Source: Carposina sasakii
Lineage: Eukaryota; Arthropoda; Insecta; Lepidoptera; Carposinidae
DNA length: 64,000 nucleotides
Assembly: GCA_014607495.2 (NCBI GenBank)
Contig: CP053162.1
Coordinates: 5,278,469 to 5,342,468 of the forward strand
Direction of reading: 5' to 3'
Under the pieces are notes generated by a model that was not told the origin of the DNA, did not search any database, and worked only from the letters and a program-made list of their open reading frames with translations. The position numbers were made by a program, and so were the translations under genes. Below are positions 22,242 through 30,844 of this stretch, one piece after another (the stretch's first letter is position 1; each line of letters begins with the position of its first letter).

Positions 22242-22382
22242 TCATTTCGGTGGGGGAAAAGGTCTATTCGCGTAATAACTTATAAATATAACTAAAACAA
22301 TAAGGATTACTGTCAAACTCTGGTACCAGTAGCGTAAAGCCTTAGAAATTGTGTCAGAATCGTGGGCCATTCTGATCTTCAT
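22242..22382 (-). CDS. Small upstream ORF with one membrane segment (46 residues)
   Basis: It starts with ATG at 22382 and ends with TGA at 22242-22244, 35 bases before the env ATG and in a different frame. The product has a polar start (about 22 residues), a strongly hydrophobic stretch LTVILIVLVIFISYY and a short proline-rich end. A T/C homopolymer (TTTT then CCCCC) lies near its stop. It could be a detached signal-peptide or N-terminal part of the envelope reached by splicing or frameshifting, an upstream regulatory ORF, or a separate small membrane protein. It is conserved only by inspection of this one copy. Confidence 0.45.
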   Translation of the reverse strand: MKIRMAHDSDTISKALRYWYQSLTVILIVLVIFISYYANRPFPPPK

Positions 22383-22882
22383 CTTATTCTCCAAATAAGG
22401 AGTTTAAGTAAGAAAAATCTAAATCTAATCCTCTAGTAGGTACTATCTAATATGTGCCTCACTTGCTCTTCAAATAAAGAGTATAAGACTAAGGAACAAT
22501 CTAAATCTAGTACAATCTAATGTATACCTCACTTGCTCTTTATATAAAGAGTATAAGTAAGAGTAGCCATGCTAACCTAGGTATTTAGTATTATCTAATA
22601 CGCGCCTGCGAGACTGCCGATGCTTGTGCAAGCTCTCGCGAGTATGTTCTCCTAGAATAGAATTCATTTTAATTTTACTTATAATATCTACCTATCATCT
22701 AATAAAAAGTGCCTGCGAGACTGCCGATTTTTGTGCAGGTACTCGCGAGGACGTTTCCGAGATTGGAAAATTTTAATTTTCACTAAAAATACTTACTTAT
22801 CTAATAAAATGTGCCTGCGAGACTGCCGATTTTTGTGCAGACTCTCGCGGAGCGATTCCGAGATTGGAAAATTTAGCACAAA
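22378..22882. repeat. Two sets of tandem repeats in the provirus leader
   Basis: Set 1, nearer the 5' LTR: three units of about 102-107 bases, with GCCTGCGAGACTGCCGAT starting at 22603, 22711 and 22813. Each unit is followed by TTTTTGTGCAG-like and CTCGCG-like pieces that can pair with the start. Set 2: three units of about 70 bases at about 22378-22580 with CTCACTTGCTCTT and TAAAGAGTATAAG. Both sets share an ATCTAATAxxxGTGCCT core. Positionally this resembles the 5' leader insulator array of Drosophila gypsy, but no protein-binding consensus is claimed. Confidence 0.8.
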
Positions 22883-22885
22883 TTT

Positions 22886-23171
22886 AATCACAGCGCAGGA
22901 GAGCTAAAAAAAAACCGAGTTACTTTCTAAGGTTTATTAAGATTAACTTCATAGATATAAAAAGTTACAATTAACTTAGAAATAACTTAAGTTATGACTT
23001 CGACCGATGTTAGGTACAGAGTGCCGTGGGTGTCTCCGGTTGCTTCCTGGCTGTTGCCAATCGAGGTTACACGTGTAGCTGGCATCAGCAGTTTACCCAA
23101 ATCTAGGGAAATGTAATGTGTTGGAGTAATGCGCGGTGTCAGCGGTCTCCTTGATGGGTCGGAACATAACA
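22886..23171 (-). repeat. 5' LTR of the env-only provirus (286 bp)
   Basis: It is identical by eye to 20403-20688. It lies partly inside the right arm of the inverted duplication (arm begins at 23032) and is preceded on its strand by GTCGGGTGACTCGCA. It should hold promoter and polyadenylation signals; an AATAAA is at 22933-22938 (TTTATT on the plus strand). Confidence 0.93.
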
Positions 23172-25084
23172 TGCGAGTCACCCGACAAAATAAATAAATA
23201 AAAACAAATCAGTCAACTCGGACCGCGGTCCGAGATAAGCTGCGGTCCGAGTCGCCCGATACCTTGAATGTATTTTGCTCTAGTAACAACATAATCATTC
23301 AGGTCACTCGTATTCCGTATGTTAATATTATTTAGCACATAATGCAGCCCTTCTAGCCAAACACAATCGAACATTCCGTATTGCAATGCTCGCGGGCCTC
23401 TAATATGCCGTATGGCACATCTGCTGACGCATCACACACCAATTAGGGTCCTTTTCCACCAGAGATGTGCTATGCTACGTTGCTATGGATGCGTTTGATA
23501 TCCACCAATCATATTCATTCGTGCACATAGCACTGGTGGAAACGGATTTAACTAAGATATGTTTTTTATATGGAAGGATGCGTGCTATGGATGTGTGCTA
23601 TGTAGGGAATGCCAATCTCGCGAGATTGGGGCTCAAGCGAGTTTATGAATGAATACCAATATTGCGAGATCTCGCCAATTTCGAGATCTCGCGAGATTGG
23701 CAGTTTTGTGTGCTTTTTTTGCAAATAATCACAATATTTGAATAAATTCGGAAAATAATAATAAAAATTATAATGTATTATAATGTTAAACACTTATTTT
23801 TACGATTTTTTAAAATATTTTAATGCATCAAACATTGCTTGAAGTATCTGTCAATATTTTTTTTTATAAACTTCCAAGTAGTAAACTTTGACGTACGTAT
23901 GTATCAAATAACAAATGAAAGAAATAACCAGTCTTCTCTTCTAATATCAAACAAAAATCTTTTATAACAAACAAAACAACGAGAAGTAAAAAAAAAAGAT
24001 ACTTGTTATCTAACGGCCAATTTCAATAATAGAGAGATCATTAAGAATCTCGGATCTTTTAAATTCCAAATAAAATTTTTTGTATGAAAACAATGGAACA
24101 TTTAATCCGAAATATTTAAAAAATCTCTCGAGATCGGTTATCAAAATTGGCTGTAAATTGAGTTGACTATTATACTGAGATATTATCAATTAAATAAAAC
24201 TATATTTACTCAGTAGATTCATTAGATATTACAGATTCATTAACAAAGTTTACCAGTTACTCAGACTATTAGAAATTACAGATTAATTAACAAATTATTA
24301 ATTAACAAAATCAAATGAAAGATTTTAATTATAAAATATTAATAAGAAAATGAAAAAAAAATAATCCGAGTGAAATTTTTATGCTCAAGTGCAATCTCGT
24401 AAAACTCGCTAGATCTCGCCCTTTTTTCGTCCGAGATCAATTTTGCTAAAAAAGTCCGTGATCTCGCGAGATCGAGATTGTATTCCCTAGTGCTATGGAT
24501 AAGTATTAGAAACACCTATGACTCGGAAAAAAACATCAATACCTCTTAGCACCTACTGGGATTTGAACCCAGGCAGGACCTATGGCGTCGCAGGCAGGGT
24601 ATCTACACTACCTTCTAGACAAATCGGCAGTCTACTATCTATGTATTTGGATTGACAGTGAAATATTTTTGGATTAGTTAATAGTTCTTAGTTTGTTGTA
24701 TCTGTGCCGTGTAGTCATCGAAATATATTTTGAGTTGGTAGTCGAGTGCCGGAATCAGAAAATATTTCCTTCAGCAGAGTTGCAAAATGCAGCCTTTTAG
24801 GCGCCCGGTACCTACCTAAACTTTTGGCACGTGGTGAGTTTGAATAAATCTAAATTTCCACCTAACTTCCTTTATATTAAGTATGTTGCCATTTTATTGT
24901 GGCCTTCGATGTTTTATGGCAGACACTCCTAGGCCGTACATTTTAATATTAGGATATCTTATCTTACATATAAATAATTGTGCTATTGTAAAGGCTTGAA
25001 TTAAATTAATGTTTGTTACTTTCTAAGTTGTATTCAAGAATCCATGGTATTTTGTACACGTGTAATGTTAATAATAGAATCTTG
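23032..25084 (-). repeat. Right arm of the 2,053-bp inverted duplication
   Basis: This is the reverse complement of 16383-18435. It contains the first 140 bases of the 5' LTR, the palindromic CTCGGACCGCGGTCCGAG, the second hAT MITE, the SINE-like box and 72 bases of the BEL/Pao remnant. It ends at 25084, and the next base begins the 73-bp inverted repeat around the Src42A exon. Confidence 0.92.
23603..24489. mobile_element. hAT-type MITE, 887 bp, right-arm copy
   Basis: Reverse-complement twin of 16978-17864. It is flanked by GTGCTATG at 23595-23602 and 24490-24497, the inverted form of the same 8-bp target duplication. The shared target duplication shows that it was copied with the arm and not inserted twice. 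Confidence 0.85.
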
Positions 25085-25157
25085 ATTGTAGGGAAAGTGG
25101 AAGTTAAATTTATTTTTCCTTTAAAGGTAGAGAGGTAATCCAGATTCCTTCACAAAT
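25085..25157 (+). repeat. 73-bp inverted repeat, left copy
   Basis: It begins ATTGTAGGGAAAGTGGAAG and ends TCCTTCACAAAT. It is perfectly complementary to 28087-28159 and directly joined to the right arm of the large inverted duplication. The pair encloses 2,929 bases that contain the Src42A exon. Confidence 0.93.
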
Positions 25158-26304
25158 CGCCTCTTATAATCGATAATATCGATATTATCGCCTCTTACGA
25201 TACCCACTGGCAGACATAGGGCGTGCTATTTTACACTGTCTGACACCACACATCTTGATGGAGTATACTAACCTAACCTAACCTAACCTACACCTTTTAA
25301 ATTTATTAACCACTAACCAACAGAACTGACAAATTCATTACCTAACTTTGAAGGTAGCCATACCCATCAATTTCCTAATGCTTAGTTAAGTCCTGTTTAA
25401 ATCGAGTTTTACTAACAGATCTGTTTAATTTGTAGCCGCAGTTAACCTAACTGTCAGGCTTAAGCCATCGTCGTATCCACCGATAGATACTATGAGACTG
25501 GGATTTACATCTTACAAAATAATGGTAAGTAGCTAAGAGCTTACTTACCTACCTAGTACATATTTAATTAAGTTATTAATATAGGTATAGGTATGTTCTC
25601 TGAGTACCTTTATACCTACTGGAAAAGAACTAACGAATTTTAATCAAATAAGTGCTTACGTATGTAAATAAAATAACGAGAATAGTAAATTCTATTATAA
25701 CGAGATTTTATGTTTGTTATCCATACATAACCCACGCAGGCAGAGTCGCGAGCGAAAGCTAGAATAGTTTATTAGTTTGACGTTCTGTAAATTTAGTGTA
25801 GCGCCATCTAATAAAATATGTTCGAATTATTTCCAGACAGCATTGTAGTATTAGTTCCAAGAGTTTTACCTAGATGGCATAATAAATATAACTTTTCTTG
25901 TCTATGGTTTATACGTTATCGTAGCATATAAAACATATCATTATGTGCCAGACAAGAATAGGAATACATATCTTCCATAATGAGATAGAAACAGGGCTAT
26001 TATTGGCTCAAAAAGGAAGAAAACATAAACGTATATGTATTTATTTTAAAAAGGTAATTAATCTAGTTTGAAGTTGTTTGTCTATGAATGGATGGTATCA
26101 AAATGGCTGACAACAGTGATGTCCGTTTTGGATTTTGTTCATTGTTTACCCTAAAAATATAGTTTATATTTCACATAATGGACTTGTGTGTGACAAAATA
26201 AAATGTTTATATGTATAAACACTCTGAAGACAGTTGTTTGCGTGAACATAAGTGTGATATTTGACATAAACTAAGTGATAGTAATCTCACCTTGTAAAGA
26301 GAAA
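25158..26304. other. Upstream region and probable 5' UTR of the Src42A exon
   Basis: It contains the palindrome GATAATATCGATATTATC (25172-25189), four CCTAA units near 25269-25290, a transposon-like end (AGTCGCGAGCGAAAGCTAG near 25743), and an AT-rich run up to the ATG. The TSS was not located. A 5' UTR exon is likely in the last few hundred bases, but no acceptor was fixed. Confidence 0.45.
25172..25189. promoter_or_regulatory. Palindrome containing a DRE-like TATCGATA
   Basis: GATAATATCGATATTATC is a perfect 18-bp palindrome whose centre is TATCGATA, the DRE motif bound by DREF in Drosophila promoters. It is bracketed by CGCCTCTTATAAT and CGCCTCTTACGA. It lies 1.1 kb upstream of the Src42A start codon, so promoter function is speculative. 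Confidence 0.3.
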
Positions 26305-26669
26305 ATGGGGAATTGTTTTAGTAGCACAGGAGAGAAAGATTCTAAAAGCAAAAATGAAAGGACAAATCCTCACGAGGAAGATCCTCGTCCTTTCCAAGCC
26401 CCAGTACCAACACCACCCCCTGATCCAATAAGGCCGACAACGAATCAAGGACCAGATACTGGTGAAGTTCCACCCGCCCGTATATTTGTTGCTTTGTATG
26501 ACTACGATGCCAGAACTGATGAAGATCTTAGCTTCAGAAAAGGAGAGCATTTAGAAATTCTTAATGATACACAAGGAGACTGGTGGCTGGCTAGAAGCAA
26601 GAAAACGAAACAAGAAGGATACATTCCATCGAATTATGTAGCCCGACTGCAATCTATAGAGGCCGAACC
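26305..26669 (+). CDS. Src42A: Src42A tyrosine kinase, first coding exon (myristoylation site and SH3 domain)
   Basis: From ATG at 26305 the product begins MGNCF: glycine 2 for N-myristoylation and cysteine 4 for possible palmitoylation, which anchor Src kinases to the inner plasma membrane. A proline-rich unique region covers about 20-60. An SH3 domain covers about 65-120, with the signatures [23 protein letters not shown] and GYIPSNYVA. The exon stops at a GTGAGT donor (26670) after SIEAEP, which precedes the SH2 tryptophan in insect Src42A, leaving two bases of a split codon. Src42A acts in receptor tyrosine kinase signalling, epidermal closure and tracheal morphogenesis in Drosophila (family knowledge). 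The SH2 and kinase exons are not in the next 37 kb on this strand as far as I can see. An upstream in-frame GTG exists at 26275, but the myristoylation rule fixes the ATG at 26305. The exon is bracketed by a 73-bp inverted repeat. Confidence 0.95.
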
Positions 26670-28086
26670 GTGAGTAATCGTTCTTGTTTTTATGCAATCG
26701 TTTCATTATTGACTGACTTGGCCTCTGTGTTTACATTATATGTATATTCATGTATACCTGTAGTATACAATCCTTTCTAAATGCCTAGACTTCGAACGCA
26801 ATCAATTTATTATGATTCTGAGCTACATTATCGCAAACTAAAAGCAGATACAATAGCAAGTGTACAGTTCTGCTAGCTATGGGAAGCTTAATTAAAATGT
26901 GTATCAAAATAATCACGGAATGCATAACTTTCAACTTTCTATCATAGTTTCTTACATATATCTGTCTAATAGTTAATTTGCTTAATGTTGATACATATAC
27001 ACATTTTTCTTAAATATAATCTTTAGGTATAGTATATGCCATCATTTTATGAGGCGAAATATTTACCTACATGGCTGTGAACTGCTTTTTTGACTGATTA
27101 ATAAGTGGTTCAATGTTTAAGGTTAGTTTTTATTTAATATTTACATGTTATCTTAAATAATTACAACTTTCATGGACTATCTTATGCCTCGAGAAGTTTT
27201 CTACATTTTTGGTAAAATTTCCTTAAGTTTCTAGACATATGTAAGATGTATGTGCATCTTTAATTTCAGCAAATAGTTTTTTTTTTAATATATTTATGAA
27301 CTATTAACTTTTTGAAAACATTAACTAAGTTTCATAGGTGATTTACCTAATTAGTTATTTGTAATAGTAATTTACAGCGGAGGCTCTGGTGCGTACTGTT
27401 TAAAATACCTATTACAATCACTTGAAAACATTTTTTGAGTATTTTATTTATCTAGCCTAGCCTAAAGAACACATATAATATATTCCACTTTCATTTATTA
27501 AGTTTCAATGAGTGATCATCACTATGAACTGTCAAAAAAGATATCTGATACAGGGGCTGGACATGTTAAATATTTCAACTGTGCGTGAGTGAAACAGTGT
27601 TTCACTGTGCTATATGAGAGTATAGATTTACTTTTATGGCAATCCTTATTAGAAAGTTTTCTTTACTTTGATTAGGAAGTATGATAGTGTGTCAGCACTT
27701 ATAACAATGGAAGGTTATTGTATGGTTAAAAAATATCTATTACATATTTAATTGGGAGGCACATTAAGAACTGGTGGACATGTACTATTTTCTTATGTTG
27801 TGTTTTTCTCGTCTTTTTTAATTCTATTAGGCTAGTTATAGGTATTTGATTGATTTATAAAAAAAAATCATCTTTTATAATGCACTAATTATTTGTGAAA
27901 AATTTTTCAATTTCACAATTTTTGCCCACCTTTACATCTGCTCAAATCTTGCAATAATGTTGCATTGAATAACCAGATTAAGGTAAATGAGCTAACTTTC
28001 TATGGTTCTTAGGAATAAAAAGTTTCTCCTATTTTTTCTTAGTGATCTGCAATTAATGTTATTAGATACATTAGTCTCACTTTCTA
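26670..28086. other. Src42A intron 1, proximal part
   Basis: Plain AT-rich intron after the GTGAGT donor. No coding exon, transposon end or structured repeat was recognised. Confidence 0.6.
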
Positions 28087-28159
28087 ATTTGTGAAGGAAT
28101 CTGGATTACCTCTCTACCTTTAAAGGAAAAATAAATTTAACTTCCACTTTCCCTACAAT
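28087..28159 (-). repeat. 73-bp inverted repeat, right copy
   Basis: Perfect reverse complement of 25085-25157, ending ...CTTTCCCTACAAT. The flanking bases on the outer sides differ (CTTG on the left, CATA on the right), so no target duplication surrounds the pair. Confidence 0.93.
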
Positions 28160-28530
28160 CATATGAATAATGGGTAAATATACTAGTTTGGTACAGTAAC
28201 CAATGTACCATTAAGTACAAAGAAGGGGTAGCTTCTGTAACGAGACTGGTAAAGAGATGAGATGCAAATGCTTATCCAGTAGATCATGTCATTGACCGTC
28301 CACACTAGGGTTGCCAGATTTTTCAGCCTATAAGGGGCAAATGCATAAATAGGCAAAAAAAGTACAGGAATTTAGTTTTTTGCCCGGGGCAAATAAAAAA
28401 CAAAATGATATACCTAGTGACATTCCTTTTTTTATATTTTTCTGAAGAGCAAGTCAGTTTTAACATGTTTATAATAATCAATACAATCATAATCGTAATT
28501 AAAAACAGTCATCAACTCGCTTTTTATTAA

Positions 28531-28806
28531 ATTAGGGGTATATCAGTCCACTTAAGTACCAAAGTAAGTTTTTCTCCGTTATATCTCAGTGAGCTCTTTA
28601 AATATCTCTTTTCAAGAGATTGGCCTCTCCGATCCAATACGGCATCACTGCTACAAACTCCCCAATTTAATTCTGGGGCTTTTGGGTATTCTTTCTCGGT
28701 TTGGGCGGTTAAGCTCTGGAATGAATTACCCCACACGGTTACAGATTGTCACACTGTTGGCACATTTAGGGAAAAGCTGAAGGATCACTACCTGTCCATT
28801 ATTTGA
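28531..28806 (+). pseudogene. C-terminal end of a Jockey/CR1-like LINE ORF2
   Basis: The open frame ends SVWAVKLWNELPHTV...TFREKLKDHYLSII and a TGA stop at 28804-28806. An LWNxLP motif followed by F(K/R)xxL(K) is the usual C-terminus of reverse-transcriptase proteins in CR1/Jockey elements. Reverse transcriptase and endonuclease parts are absent (5' truncation). It is followed by the LINE 3' UTR and tail. Confidence 0.75.
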
Positions 28807-29035
28807 ATATGCTGTCATTTGTTTTTCTCCTTTTTTTTCTTAATGTAGTTTTGTAGTTTCTTAGAATTTGTTTAATTGCACATGTTACCCTGTTGTTAAC
28901 AATTTCTCTTTACTTGCTTGGCTTGCTGGAAGAGATCTCTGGTAGAGATAAGCTTGCCATTGTACATGCATCTCTTCTTTAATGTTGTATGCCATATTTC
29001 TTTTTGTGTATGTGCAATAAAGAATAAAGAATCTG
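28807..29035 (+). mobile_element. 3' UTR and tail of the same LINE
   Basis: It contains AATTTGTTTAATTGCACATG, TTGGCTTGCTGGAAGAGATC, TTGTATGCCATATTTC and a final GCAATAAAGAATAAAGAAT. It matches the solitary tails at 11584-11770 and 20229-20341. Confidence 0.75.
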
Positions 29036-29407
29036 TGAAAAAACCCTTTCTAAGAAACAGTTTAAGCTAGGTAAACAAAGGAATAAAAAAGGTAAGATTC
29101 AGAAAATGTTAGGGATTTTGGTACTGGAAAACCCTTTGATAACTTTCTTCCAAGTTTCAATTGCTTCTATACTCTTGCAATCCACAGTTGTATTAACAAT
29201 ATTCAGGCTTTTTCTGATTATTTGGAATTCTTCATACAAGAAATCCATATTTCTTTCTTCTATCTTAAAATTTTCTGCAGCTTCTTGGAAAGATGTTTCA
29301 TTTCAGATTTAAAGTTTAAAAAGAGTACCTTGGAGAGAATATTATTTTCTGAAAAATCATATTGTGACAACATATAAATAAAATTATTAATAAAGAAATG
29401 AAAAACT

Positions 29408-29475
29408 CACCCGGGTGGGAATCGAACCCACGACCTCTGCATTCCGTGCCAGCGCTCTTACCACTGAGCCACCGG
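29408..29475 (-). repeat. tRNA-derived SINE head, copy 1
   Basis: On the minus strand it reads GACCCGGTGGCTCAGTGGTA, a D-arm-like GAGC, then GTGGGTTCGATTCCCAC, a perfect B box with T-stem. The acceptor-like ends pair in part (GACCCGG with CCGGGTG). The anticodon stem is poor and position 33 is not T, so it is not a functional tRNA. Confidence 0.65.
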
Positions 29476-29726
29476 GTCAATTACTCGGATGACGAATTTT
29501 ACCATCTCATTTTGAAATTACATTATTGGCAACGTTATTTTTTCATCCCGATAGCTATACATAAGCCAAATCTCGGCAAACAAATCTGAATCCTTCAGCA
29601 CAATGTTTTTTAATGATGAAACGATCAACCATATGCTAACGGATTATATTATGGAGAAGTGTTTTTATCTTAGTCAAGATATTGTATATTATAAAATTAT
29701 TAATAAAGAAATTGAAAAAATTCCTC

Positions 29727-29795
29727 ACCAGATGGGAATCGAACCCACAACCTCTGCATTCCGTGCCAGCGCTCTTACCACTGAGCCACCACAGA
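29727..29795 (-). repeat. tRNA-derived SINE head, copy 2
   Basis: A second copy 320 bases downstream with the same GGCTCAGTGGTAAGAGCGC and GGGTTCGATTCCCA segments but different ends. Both copies are preceded on the plus strand by AAAATTATTAATAAAGAAAT, so the whole unit, head plus tail, was duplicated. Confidence 0.65.
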
Positions 29796-29926
29796 TAAAT
29801 AATTTTAAATTCAGTGAGATGTTTATAAAATTTTGATTATAATGTCCATTACTACAATTAAAAAAATAGTATGGGAAATTTAAATCTATACATATTTTAT
29901 TTTTATTTATTTCGGAAAACAAACAG

Positions 29927-30221
29927 TATATATATAATATAATAAAAATGTAACGGGTCGCAGTCTGTACATGGAAGATATATGAAAAAAAATATTATAG
30001 GAGACCTTTATCAACGCAATAGTACCCAAAACAATGATTTTTGACATTTTTGTCGGTTTGTCTGTTTGTGCGCTTGTGCACGCTAATCTCAGAAACGGCT
30101 GAACCGATTTCGATGCAGTTTTCACGAATATATTGTGACAGGTCCCACTTAACATTTTATCCCGGATAATTTCGACATTTTGTTTTTTCTGTAGTCCACG
30201 CGGACGGAGTCGCGGGAGTCC
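29927..30221 (+). mobile_element. Helitron H1 copy without terminal CTAG
   Basis: It has the H1 core (ACGCTAATCTCAGAAACGGC, CCGATTTCGATGCAGTTTTC) and the GCGGACGGAGTCGCGGGAGTC hairpin (here GGAC...GTCC). The next bases are GTATTTCG, so the terminal CTAG is lost. It is nested in the hAT element. Confidence 0.65.
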
Positions 30222-30844
30222 GTATTTCGTATTTAACAATAAAAAAAAAATATATTGTAGTTAACAATAAAAGTGAATAAATAATTAATCGATAAATTCT
30301 CTCGAACTTCCTGAATCCGAGTTGATGTGTATACGAAGTTGCGAACGTCGCATGCGTGCGTGAGTATTTTTGTCTAGCGATACGCTGTGAATCCAATACA
30401 CTGTAACTACGGAAGACAGATTTTGAGAAAACGAGCAAAAACACTTTTTTTTGTTTTCAGGGGATTACCTCATATTTTTTTTAGTGTTTGATATCAATGA
30501 AAAGGTAATTTTATAAGGTATTCAAAATATTCCGTGGTTACCGTGTTTTGTTATTTTAGGACTTAAGTTTTAATTAAATACAGTGTAATTTACATTACGA
30601 TATCATAGTTTTTCACATATAAAGAGCAAAATGTATGAATGCAGAACCATGTAACAGGCAAAGAGAAATCGATTGGACGCTATTAATTCAAAACACTGTT
30701 ACTGCAGATACAGTGTATTGGATTCACAGGGTACACGTATATCGATCAATTGAAAAAAAAAACAACGGTTCGAATACGGGACAGAGTCAGAACCGTTGGG
30801 ACATTTTAAGCTAAGCCTAAAATATGGGACGTCTGGCAACCCTA

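Larger units (their letters stand above)
20403..23171 (-). mobile_element. env-only LTR provirus (errantivirus type), 2,769 bp
   Basis: On the minus strand it is organised as 5' LTR (23171-22886), a 670-base leader with tandem repeats, a 46-codon ORF, the env ORF (22207-20711), a polypurine tract and 3' LTR (20688-20403). There is no gag, protease, reverse transcriptase or integrase, so it would need help in trans. The two LTRs are identical by eye, meaning recent insertion. The flanks are TACG on the left and TGCG on the right, so a 4-bp target duplication is not clean. No primer-binding site complementary to a tRNA is obvious after the 5' LTR. The left LTR flank does not recur elsewhere in the window; the right flank is duplicated in the left arm. 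Confidence 0.88.
28306..30844. mobile_element. hAT-type element, 2,539 bp, loaded with nested insertions
   Basis: It starts TAGGGTTGCCAGATTTTT and ends ACGTCTGGCAACCCTA, giving the 13-bp terminal inverted repeat TAGGGTTGCCAGA. It is flanked by the 8-bp direct repeat GTCCACAC at 28298-28305 and 30845-30852. Both are hAT hallmarks. No transposase ORF is visible. Inside are a LINE 3' fragment, two tRNA-derived boxes and a Helitron H1 copy, so the original element was much shorter. Confidence 0.85.

Noticed and set aside
25269..25290. Four CCTAA units as an interstitial telomere
   Set aside because: Too short. Similar TTAGG runs occur by chance or within repeats, for example near 808-826.
29408..29475. 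Functional tRNA gene on the minus strand
   Set aside because: The anticodon stem does not pair properly and position 33 is not T. A second diverged copy nearby indicates a SINE.
29398..29836. ORFs containing WESNPRPL or GIEPTTSAFRAS
   Set aside because: These are translations of the antisense tRNA B box in SINE heads, a known artefact.
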